This document shows positions 12,101 to 22,200 of a DNA stretch of 64,000 nt, piece after piece. The position numbers were made by a program, and so were the translations under genes. The notes under the pieces are model-generated. The model did no database searches. It had not been told where the DNA came from and saw only the letters and a program-made list of their open reading frames with translations. Positions within the stretch are counted from its first letter, which is position 1. Every line of letters begins with the position of its first letter. Origin of the DNA: Spirodela intermedia (Eukaryota; Streptophyta; Magnoliopsida; Alismatales; Araceae); NCBI GenBank assembly GCA_902729315.2, contig LR746268.1, positions 3,589,501 through 3,653,500 of the forward strand. Direction: 5' to 3'.

Positions 12101-15100
12101 GAGATTGACCTTGAGTCCATAGGATAAAAAATGATTCCCTTAGTCCACAAGAATGTTGGAGTCCATCTACAGATGAAGAGTACCTCAGAGAAGAAAAAAG
12201 TCACAAAATGTATTGATTGAAATTGAAATGCCTCTTGGGCTACATGGGGTGCTTTTAAATAGGTTGAAGTATCTTGATTTGGCACTAAAATTTGAATTTT
12301 AAATAAATTTGAAGATAGAAATAGAAAGATAATAAAAAGAGATTAAGAATAAAAATGAAATAAGAATAAAAGAGGGAACGAAAATAGTAAGGGTCTAAAA
12401 ATAAAAATTAACTAAAAATAGAAATAATTAAAAGTAAGATGATAAAAATAGTAAGAGCTAAGAATAGAAAGGAGTAAAAAATAGAAACACTAAAAATAAA
12501 AATATGAGCCTTATTTTGTAATTGACTTAACTCCAACTTAAATAAGTCATAAGGCTATATGTGCTTCTTCAACACTTGATACAGATCTCAAATGGGCTGC
12601 ATCACTCTTTCCTCTCTAAATGACTAATCACTTCTTAGAACTATAAATCAACTATTTATTGAATAAATATAGAAACAAATAACATATTAAATATCTAAGT
12701 GAACAGCTAATAACCCTCTTGCATCTAACATGGGTAGCAAGTATTACTGATCAACAACATGGACAACAACTAAGTAAAGTTCATGATGATTGTTTCAGTC
12801 ATCCAAGCAATAGCCTTCTCTTTTAATGTCAACCTTAATGTAACTCTCTAGTAAATTATAGCGTGAAGATCTACTTGATAAAAGAGTGACTACTATTGCA
12901 TAGCAAGACACAACAAGCTTTTGATAAACTTCACTTTGGTTTCTATTAAAATACTTTGCCTTATGTGTCACGTGACTATCTTAGTGAATCACGTGACTAC
13001 CTTAGTGTGTCACATGATGGTTGAGTGACTCACATGACTATCTTAGTGTCTGTTTTCTTTTTAGTGTGTATAAGGTTCACATGTCCACAGCCTTCCACGA
13101 GGGGTCTGATATAAATGCCAAACCTTTGTTGTGAACTGATGTAATACAATATTTCCATCATTTTGAATAGAAGTTCCTTTCCCTCTCTCTACACGAGAAG
13201 GTTTTTGTCCTTGAGGATCCAGAGAAAGTGAAGGAAATTCAACAGTTTCCAATATATCTCATTAGAGTCCTCACAGAGTGTAAAATTCTCGAAAAAAATC
13301 AGCATTGTACTCTTCAATTTTTCCAACTGAATTATGTTTTTAAGTGTGCACACACTTCAACTCAGTGAAAAATTTCCAACCATTATGAAGTGGAGTCTCT
13401 ACATATTTTGCTTCTCATTCTTTACTTGTCAGTATGTGAGAATCTACTTTTTCAGGCATAAATGATAGATGTCATACAACAATCTACCATTTGATCTTTT
13501 CGTTTTAAGAAAATCTAAGTTCAGGTGAGATAAGCTTCCTCAATTGATCCAATCAAAACTCCTTTTACATATTTAAACAAACCGCTCCTTCTATAGGATC
13601 TACCACAATTTGGATTATTTCGCAGGATGATTTATAAATGAGTCGCAAGTTTTTTAGGCTAGTATATTGCTTGATACAATAGAAATGGAACAGTGCACCT
13701 CCTCTCCTTTAGAAATCAACTTGAGCAAGATCAACCTAACTGGTCAAATCCAGTCACTCATTTGAAACACAATGGGTCACACAAGTTGCACTAAGTTGGT
13801 TGAGCTTTATATATCCCAAATTTAATAAGAGGCATTTCAGCAATAATCTTTAATTTATAGTCATATTTGAAAATTTGAGGCGTCCTAGATAGGAACAGGA
13901 ATATCTTGTAGCCAAACTCAAAAAATGTTTCCTTGCCTAAGTAGTACTGTTCCCATTAAGGCGATACATTTCCTGGAAGAGGCTTTGCACAGACCTATCC
14001 TCCATTCTCTTTTCTGCAGCCAGACAAGCTTAAATGTCTCTCACTCTTTCACCCACAAACTGCCCTTAGTTTTCCAGACTTGAACGGTGAATCATAAATG
14101 ATATGTCATCTATTTTCTGGCATAATTCAGATTCAGCATCACTTGTTCAAAACTCCATGTAGATTCCATGCTTCAACTATTTAACAGATCCATGGTAAAA
14201 AAACTGCCTCTTGGAAGGAATATAAAAGATCTCACTGGTTACAGTTCTTCCTTATGTGGGAAGTTGGAATATTTCACAGTTCCAAGCTTCCTGTAACATT
14301 TCCCCAAATGTTAAACTTGAAAGCAATTGATGTAGAACAAGACAAGAAAAGGAGAAAGATTGAGTGGCATACAAGCTCCAGACCTGAGCATTGAAAATTT
14401 CTTCCTTTACATTTTCACTCTTCTTCCCAACTATCATCCAGTCATCCTCTTGATCATCTTTCTTTCAATGGAGAGTGTTTATGGGAGCTGAAAAACTGCC
14501 CCCTCTGCTGTTCATTGAACTACTTCCTAGCATGTCATAAATGGCCACTTCTCATCACCAGGGCTCTATCAAAGTAGAAAACGACGCCAATGCAGTGCCC
14601 TTCCCTCCTCAACTTTCCAGCTCAGATGTTTCTTCAGAGCTTTTCCTGCATCACGTTTTCTCTTGATGATGCAAGGCATACCTTTGGATACTAATGTTTA
14701 TATGATGTTTTTCTTCATTTATCTCCCATTTGACTTGCAATGTTGTCTCGTGAGTACCTTTCAAAGGAAAACGAAATAAATATAACAACCGAAAGGGCCT
14801 TTCCCCTGACCACCATCCCAAAAGAATATGCATAAAAGAGAGAAGGCGCTTATAAGGGACATGGTGGATAAAAAATGCTTAACATATGCTTGAAAGTAAA
14901 TGCCTTGAAGATCAAATTACACCTGGAGATGATAAAAACCACAAAATGCTGTTTCATATTTCACATGACAGAGACAACGCGACTAGATATGGGAGTGGAT
15001 AATAAAATTACTACACTAAAATAGGTTGATAAGATCAGCTTCTGAGAGTGGCATAAGAACAATGAGAATTTTAGGATGACAAAAAAGAAAAAATCGAACC

Positions 15101-15676
15101 TTGATGAAATTGGCTGCCGTGGGAATATCCAATCCCGCACTCCTAAAAGATTTGAAAAGTAGATATGATCAGCTTCGAAGAAAAATACGTAAGAACTACC
15201 TTTATCATGCAAAACTAATGTAAATTTCAAAACGTACACAAAAGTCAAAATCTGTCAGTCCTCCAGGGAAACGAGGAAGGGCATAAAGAGGCAGACGAAA
15301 CGCAAGGAGGGTCATACCACTTGGAGGACAATTTCTCGTAGCCGCTTACAACTTCATCGACAGATGCCGATTCCACCAGTCCGAGAACTGAAGACAGCCC
15401 CGAGAAGGAAAACAGCGCGCACGACAACAAACACACAGAGTAAGACAGAGAAGACGATGGAATCAGAGGACAGAGAAAATTGGGACTATTTTTTTTCTTC
15501 ACTCGCTCACCCTCGTAGTGAGAAGTGGTGAAGGAGGATGGCAGGACGACGAGCTGGAAGAAGAGTCCCAAGGTAAACAAGACGACGGGCACGGCATAAA
15601 GCCGGATCGGCGACTGCGAGACAGGGTTCCTCCTCGCCACAGTCGAAGCCTCCGCGGCCGGGGCGCCTGTCGCCAT
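3103..15676 (-). CDS. Membrane-anchored J-like / thioredoxin-like protein (DNAJC16-like), 5' part of gene
   Basis: Eleven exons splice in frame to 295 residues: 15511-15676, 15318-15387, 15100-15142, 10567-10644, 9840-9924, 9643-9725, 9363-9420, 5993-6103, 4775-4832, 4521-4617 and 3103-3138. All eleven donors visible are GT and all ten acceptors are AG. The start is the ATG of MATGAPAAEAS; an upstream in-frame ATG lacks family support. Residues about 24-49 form a hydrophobic anchor. Residues about 52-110 form a J-like domain (SHYEVLGL...RYAFELLTNPLLKRDYDIFG) without an HPD. From about 130 on there is a thioredoxin-like fold (WLIQAYSAGSHRC; GLPALVAFSPNC). By family knowledge these are endomembrane co-chaperone-like proteins of unclear client. 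The protein is incomplete: the C-terminal exons should lie left of the window. Two large introns (10645-15099 and 6104-9362) hold transposon debris. Confidence 0.87.
3139..4520. other. Intron of the J-like gene with repeat-rich content
   Basis: It lies between two well-supported exons. It contains the minisatellite at 3875-4053 and, from about 3500, GC-richer sequence reminiscent of an LTR (AGGGTTCC, CTACTGTTTCA). I could not find paired LTRs or a primer site, so I do not call an element. Confidence 0.5.
3875..4053. repeat. Minisatellite, about 48-bp unit, about 3.5 copies
   Basis: A unit containing CAGCTTCCTAG, TTTTTTAGTTTCCTCATTTG and GTTACCTAGTCCGT recurs near 3875, 3924, 3972 and 4020 with a few substitutions. 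The last copy is truncated. It lies in the intron between the exons at 4521-4617 and 3103-3138. Confidence 0.85.
6104..9362. other. 3.26-kb intron of the J-like gene, possible retroelement debris at 7058-7600
   Basis: It is bounded by clean splice sites of the exons at 9363-9420 and 5993-6103. Within it, 7058-7600 is GC-richer. It opens TGATACGCCCCC and later has open frames with a charged segment (NDEFEAMHQKIQALKHMVRQ), as in leader or gag parts of gypsy elements. No second LTR or polymerase was recognised. The rest is AT-rich with nothing identifiable. Confidence 0.4.
11936..12604 (-). repeat. Gypsy LTR, same family as the 54-64 kb array
   Basis: The outer end on the minus strand is TGATGCAGCCCA at 12604, matching the start of the LTR at 55222. 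Preceding it (plus-strand 12605-12620) is a purine-rich tract on the minus strand, as expected next to a 3' LTR. Inside, phrases such as GTTGGAGTCCA, GGGGTGCTTTTAAATA and the run of 'ATCCACAAG' words recur in the LTRs at 54607-55222 and 59610-60062. The inner end is blurred near 11936. It is clearly diverged. Confidence 0.6.
12966..13050. repeat. Short tandem repeat with CACGTG/CACATG words
   Basis: The words TCACGTGACTATCTTAGTGA, TCACGTGACTACCTTAGTG, TCACATGATGG and TCACATGACTATCTTAGTG follow each other at roughly 22-bp spacing. It lies inside the large intron of the J-like gene. Confidence 0.7.
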
Positions 15677-18600
15677 CACCCTCGCGTCTGGAATCGCGAG
15701 AAAGCGAGCATGAGTGAGAGCATCAGGAGCAAAAAAGACGTAGAGCGACGCTGAGGCAATACGAGCGGACAGGGAAAACTCTCCAACTCGCCAGCGACAC
15801 GTCACGCGAGACTCACGCCCGCCACCTCACTATCTGGGCGTAGGCGAAGGTGCCGGCCGTTCTACTCCACATTTGGCCAGCACGGGGCTTTTAGCCTAGT
15901 GCACCATAAAAAAATTACGAGATCCAGGGTAATCTCTAATAACAACCCGTGTGTTCATCAAATAGGAAGAAAAGTAATTATGCAAAGTAATTATGTATAA
16001 TAACACTCTAAGTGACGTCTAACTTACATGACAATAGAACTAAGATATTCAAGTAGCATAACATTTTAATACATGACATTCCATTCTATTATCCTATATC
16101 GCATCCAACTATTATACACTCTAATGCCTCTTATACTCAGCTGCTCCTTTTCTTCCTCTCTTCAACTAGCAATGTATCTACGCTACAAATAATGAGTTTT
16201 TCACTAAATGTATCTTCCTATTTCTACTAGCACTTATAACTACAATTATTTTCACAATTTTCAATGAATTCATATCAAGGTAAACTAACTATGATTAGGA
16301 CAAGGAAAATTCAACCTTTATGAGTTTCTATTATAGATATTTTATGTTGAAATGGAGAGCTTTCTCCATATGGACTCATTTACAACATAACAGTGCCCAC
16401 AGAAAAAATGATCATCATGAAAAAAATGGTTGAGATTTACATTTTAAATGGGTACATTAATTGACCAAAAATTCTTGTTATTATGTAGTGTCTTTATGGT
16501 ATTGAATATTTAGTTTTAATAAATAAATTTACCTAGCTTACAATACCATAAAGACACCACAAAATAACAAGAACATTTGGTCACTCTGACTCTATGTTAA
16601 GAGTTATTTGGCCATATCAAATATTCGCCCTTCAGTTCTTGTTATCAAATATTCACCATCTTGTTATGTCAAAAAATTAAAATAGCCAATTCACCCCCTT
16701 GGCTGAGGGTTTGAGCCACTCTAACTCTGTGTGTTTGGTTTGTGTGTTTATTGTCTCTTGCCAAACACTTCAAATGTTCTTTATGAACTACAAAGAACCA
16801 AACAACATAATCCAATATGTCAATTAGATTATATTTTCTAAGTTGATATGTAGTGATTTATATATAATATTAAGAAATCTATAGTGAAAGTAACTTTGCT
16901 GCACTCTCATTCATATTACTGGAATCCTGAAGATTATAGGTAATGAAATTATAAATTAAGAGGTACACAAAATTAAGTTAATTCAACCCCTCTCTTATTT
17001 CACCTACTACCTTCATATAATAGTCAGCACATATCATATTTCAAATAAGTATTAGAACTAATGATTCTAAGGTTCAAACTAGTTATGTTTGAAAACCATT
17101 TGTTTCATAATTTAATGTATACCACTCTCTAGAAGTGTTGGTGGAAACTATGGTGTCTGGAGCCATTAGTCTAAAACAATGAGATAGCAATAGATTACTA
17201 GAGCTAAAAACAAATAATGGGGCATTTAGGTTGTTAGAGTTATGAATGTAGTAGAGGTTAGTTGATGTATGGTATTTTTTTAATTTTGTACAATCATTAA
17301 TAATGAAGCTCAAATAAGATATTTTTGTAGAATAGAGAAGGTACAGATTATGGAACCATATTAAAATGTGGCTCTTTTTCTTGATCACCTTAATTATTCA
17401 TTAGGATTTTGAAGTTGGTTTAGTATTTTTTAAAATGTAAAATAGGTCTAGTGAATTTTTTTTGTGTGACCAACATAATAAATTATTTGGTGTGATATCT
17501 CTCTTGATAACAACAAAAGTCGTTAATGTGAATTTCTCAAGAGAGGAGACATTACCCTAAAGTATCTCCACCAATCAAAACACCTTAACTTAACAAAGAT
17601 CAAGTTGAGAGGCCATAAAAAAATAATGCAAGATTTTTTCATCTACCATAGGTCTCACACCAGATGCAAGCTTATTTTATGTAATAATTAAAGTCTCTCC
17701 ATAATCACAAAGCCTCCCATCAAGAACTACTATATGGAGAAAATTGTTTTTTTTTATGCTATACAAATAAAGTATACAAGTGATAGATTAAGCAACATAA
17801 GGATGGGGTTATTTCTAGAAGATTGACTCAATTATTTGGAGTTGAGTATAAAAAGTATAAAAAGATGATAATATTTTGTATTACTATCTTACGCGAAGTT
17901 AATCAATATTTGAAATTATTTTAAACAAACATTAGGCATTGTATGGGTGATGAGTGATTGCAACTATTTCCTATTAAAATCAATTCTATTATGATGTTGT
18001 ATAGGTCGAAGAGGCACTTGGTAGATTTATCATTATTTAATAAACAAGCATAGTTAGATTTGAAAATTCTAAAATTTAAAAGTTGCACACTCAAAGAAAA
18101 GCATGCCATGAGAAAGAAAACAAGCATAGTTCTACCTTAGGAACTTATTATTTGGTGTAAAGCTATTTGAAACTCTTCATAAAAACGTAACTTCAATGAT
18201 GATAGAGCATTATTGCTCCTTATTTTTTGGTTTCATACATTCTTTTGCAAACTAATGTGGCTTGTTGATACTTGACTATATTGCACAATATTAGTCATAA
18301 ATAGATATACAAGTATTCTAGAAGTTGAAGACAATCAACAAAAGTTGCAATGATTCAGATGTTCGCTAGGCACATTAGAAGAAGAACCTAATATTACTAC
18401 TACCTATACAGACATTTATTAGGTTGGCGACTAGATTGTTCAAAAATCTGCAAAAAAGATACTACACCTATGTTGGAGGAAATATATTTAAAGACAGAAA
18501 GAAAGAAAATGTCGTTACTAGATCAGGGATTGAAACAAAATAACTATGTAGACATTTATCAATTATAATTTTTTTGTCTATTAGTTGTTTTTCAAGATTT

Positions 18601-19299
18601 GGGGTTTGAATCTTCTCAACAAAATAATTTTTTTTGTGATAATCAAATTGTAATTGCAAGTTGCTTCTGATATTGTGATTAATGATAACAAAACACATTG
18701 AACCACATTATTGTCCTAGTAGATAAAAAGTTGAAGATATAAATTATATGACCGCATGTTGTTGGGATTTGATGTGATCAGTTTTTATGAAATTATCAGT
18801 TCAGCATTTTTATAGAGTTCTAATCTAGTCACCCTTATATTCTTGATTGGAGACATAATTAAGGAGATGCATTTCGTTTCTATTCTTACACAAGTTCAAG
18901 TATCTCTTGATTTATTTTCTTGTTGTTAATTCAAGAAAAAATCAAGTGCATACTAGTTTCGATATCACTATGCTGCTTGACTATGTTGCCATAGCACGGA
19001 TCCGCTTCGTGTGGTTTCCATGCGTCCGTACGATGAATTTGGTACATTCTAGATATCAGAATATGATGAATTTGCTCCCCTGGTTTCGTTTCACAGAGAG
19101 AAGCTCCGGCCTAACTCTTGTCGATTGGAGTTCATAGTAACGAGTCTAAACCCCCACCTCTGGAGCCGCCCACTCGAGACTCGCCCTAAACTGTACCGGG
19201 GGCCGGGGCAGGCCTTGATTTAGTCGTTCGTCTACAGTGAGTTGGGAGCTTTGTGAGCCCTCGCAGCAGCCGATCTCCGACTCACCGAAGGCCACGGCA
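15677..19299. other. Intergenic region between divergent J-like and OST48 genes
   Basis: The two genes point away from each other, so both promoters should lie here. About 15680-15900 is GC-rich and is the likely J-like 5' UTR and proximal promoter. About 19140-19299 is GC-rich and is the likely OST48 5' UTR. Between them, 15900-19130 is AT-rich and I see no coding potential. It includes the hairpin at 16461-16583. I could not assign TATA boxes with confidence. Confidence 0.5.
16461..16583. repeat. Long near-perfect inverted repeat (hairpin), MITE- or foldback-like
   Basis: The left arm, 16461-16504, runs TTGACCAAAAATTCTTGTTA and on to TCTTTATGGTATTG. The right arm, 16541-16583, runs CAATACCATAAAGACACC to AACAAGAACATTTGGTCA. 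The arms are complementary over about 43 bp with a few mismatches and one short bulge. The loop is about 36 nt and AT-rich. No transposase or clear target duplication is visible. Confidence 0.75.
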
Positions 19300-22200
19300 A
19301 TGGCGATCCGGCGGGCCCTCGTCCTCCCCCTCGTCCTCGTCCTCCTCCCTGCACTGATCTCGGTGACCCGGGCCTTCTCGGCAGATAGCCCGACGGATCG
19401 CCGGCTCCTGGTCCTGGTGGACGACCTGGCCGTCCGCTCTTCACACTCCATCTACTTCCGGTCGCTCGAATCCCGGGGCTATGACCTCCAGTTCCGGCTC
19501 GCTGATGACCCCAAGCTAGCTCTGCAGCGCTACGGCCAGTACCTCTATGATGGGCTCGTCTTGTTTTCCCCCTCCGCCAAGAGTGAGTCATACATTTGGT
19601 ACCTTCCTCTTTTTCCCTAGCTGTATAACGCTGGGGCATTGTGGCGGTGTTCTATCGATCTGATCTCGTTTTGCTCTTTGGATCTTTCTCCATGTATGTT
19701 TCTTTCCCATAAATTTGTGGTTTGATGAATCCACTGTTGATCTCTGTTTCTTTCCATGTACGAACATTTTCTCACATTATATCTTGTGGAATTTACATTT
19801 ACGATATAGATGCGTCAATTGAAGGGGAATTTGACCATATTTTCGTAACCCTGTACTCTGTGGTATCTTTGTCAGAGTTTGGTGGCTCTGTGGACCTTAC
19901 GGCGGTGTTGGATTTCGTGGATTCGGGGCATGACTTGATCTTGGCGGCGGATCCATCCGCATCAGACTTGATCCGGGATATTGCCACAGAGTGCGGTGTG
20001 GATTTTGATGAGGCAGGGGGAGAAGATTTATTTCGTATCAGTATTGCACTTTCTACTTTGATGCACTATGATCGGCATGATCATAAGGAAAACTTCTCGT
20101 TCGATTTCAGGATCCTGCCTCAGTGGTTGTTGATCATGTTGGCTATGCAGTATCAGAGACTAATCTGGATCATACGCTGATTGCTAGTGATGACTTCATT
20201 CAATCTGATGTCATTTTGGGCTCAGAGAAGATCAAGGTAGACATTCATCCATATCTACTTTTGTCTCATATGGGTATTTTTACTATCATCTGCCCTTTAT
20301 TTCTTTGTTTTTAAGAAGTTGTCTCATCTTGGCTGCTATTTATTTTTGAAAAGATCTCGCTTCGTCTTTGGGGGACTTCAGGACGCTCTCTGTCTAGGTT
20401 CAATGCATCTTATTCTAACTATTTAGTGTTCTTGTCTTTTAGATTCTCGCAGATTCTGGTCATGGAGTTGGTTTCCAGTGTCGTCCAAGGCCATAAATCA
20501 TTGACTACAATAGTAGTTGGTATTGATGTAGTCTAGGCTGTCATGTGTTAGAAACACTGTTGATTTCTCAAATACTTGAACCATCATTTGACCAGATTTT
20601 TAGGTAGGATGGATACTTGAATCCATGAATGTGAAGTAATCAAAATGCAGCTGCGTCTGATTGAAGATTTTTATAAATTGAAAAATGATGGAAATCATAA
20701 AGACAATGTAAATGGTTGATGTTTGTCTATACATGGTGTCTTTTCCATGCCATATTTCTATTATACAACACAGTTTTGAGAGCTCCGTGGATGTTTTTAT
20801 ATTATTCTCTATTTACTTGTTTCTCTTAAAGTTTGCAAGTGTTAAAAATGCTTTCAGAGCTTGTTATCTCATAGTTTTTGAAAAATTTAAAGTTGATGAT
20901 GATTGAAGGAAAATAGACTATGCTGTACTATACTTTTATGGTCACTTGACACCTACATATAACTGGTCGTCTATATGGCATCCACAGAATCTTTTCTTGT
21001 TGTGAGTGATGATTCTTTCAATTGGGTGTGTGATCATACACGTCTTTGTCAACACGTTTGGTTTGGTTTTGTATTATTTTACAATAGTTATAATTGACCT
21101 ATATTATACTCACATCTTATTGGCCATGTAAGGGTTATATTTCGTATTTTAGTAGACTAGTTACTTGCATTCAACTGCCTGATCACTAATGTGTGAATCA
21201 TTCATTGATGGTTACTTCTTTTTGCGGTTGGGAAGGAAGTAGTTTCTAGGAAGTAGACTATCCTAGTGATAGTTGTCCTTGATAAGAAAGGGGCAAAAAA
21301 ATTAACTACAAAGGTGTTGAAGAAAATAGTTAGGTCCAAAAGTGAAAAAAGGAAACCATTCTTCTTGTTATCCCCATTAATGTCGAAAATTGGTCGACTT
21401 TTTGAGCTTCATTAGGGTTCTATGTTGTCTTTGGCCTTCCAGTTTGGAAATCTCCGAGTTTTCTTACGTATAATTGGAGGTAGCTGAATACGAGTTGAAC
21501 CATTTGGTTCATGGAGCCCTATATCCAACACTTTAGGTGTCATCATGTTCTGTGTGGAGAAAAATGCTCCGCATCTTGATGTAAAGAAGACGGAAATGTA
21601 GAAAAATAATTTCATCTCAAAGCTGAAAGTAATTTTATCTGGATGTAAAGATGCTCCCTGGAACATAGTTGAGAGTGGTGGAGTTAACTACAAACTAATC
21701 ATCAACCATCTGCCTTACATAATACATGTGTCACGGCTTCAATTCTATGTTGATAAATCCCTAGTCTTCAACATTTTTAGATTAGTGAATATGTCGTACT
21801 CTTCACACCAAACGAAAGTCAGTAATCCCTAAAGTCATCCTTTCATCGTATGTTAAAGGGGCTTTTACATATTCGTATGAAGATGAATCATTGTTATTCA
21901 CATGATGATCAGCTGATTGTCGATATCTTCAGTTGTTTATAGAGTGGACAATTCTTTTATACATTCCTCAGTTGATTATAGATTGGATAATCGTTTTTTA
22001 GATGTTTTCCGAGTCATCCTATTCGACCTATGAAATTTTAATCAACCAATGAACTCCTCTGTTTAGTATTATTGAATTATTTATTTTTATCTCCTTTTAA
22101 TTGCACCAACTGCTTTGCTTCTATATTTAAACCAAAGATTACAATATGCTTACAATAGGAACCTGATTGCACTATGTTCAGTTGTTCTCAATATTTATTC

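Larger units (their letters stand above)
10645..15099. other. 4.45-kb intron of the J-like gene carrying transposon sequence
   Basis: Exons at 15100-15142 and 10567-10644 join in frame to read NFIK/IRYAFELL, so everything between is intron. It includes a gypsy-type LTR at about 11936-12604 and a short TCACGTGAC-rich tandem at 12966-13050. Sequence from 12605 to about 14900 may be the decayed interior of the same element. A minus-strand frame near 14437-14470 has an acidic DQEDDW-type stretch, but no domain was identified. Confidence 0.5.

Noticed and set aside
15518-15754. 78-aa open frame on the plus strand
   Set aside because: It is antisense to exon 1 of the J-like gene, whose splice sites and protein continuity are convincing.
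19232-19639. 135-aa minus-strand frame
   Set aside because: It is antisense to the GC-rich first exon of OST48 and has a low-complexity Gly/Arg composition.
19991-20012. GT donor after GAGTGCG as an alternative end of OST48 exon 2
   Set aside because: It puts the next exon out of frame and removes the conserved GVDFDE; the GC donor fits the protein.
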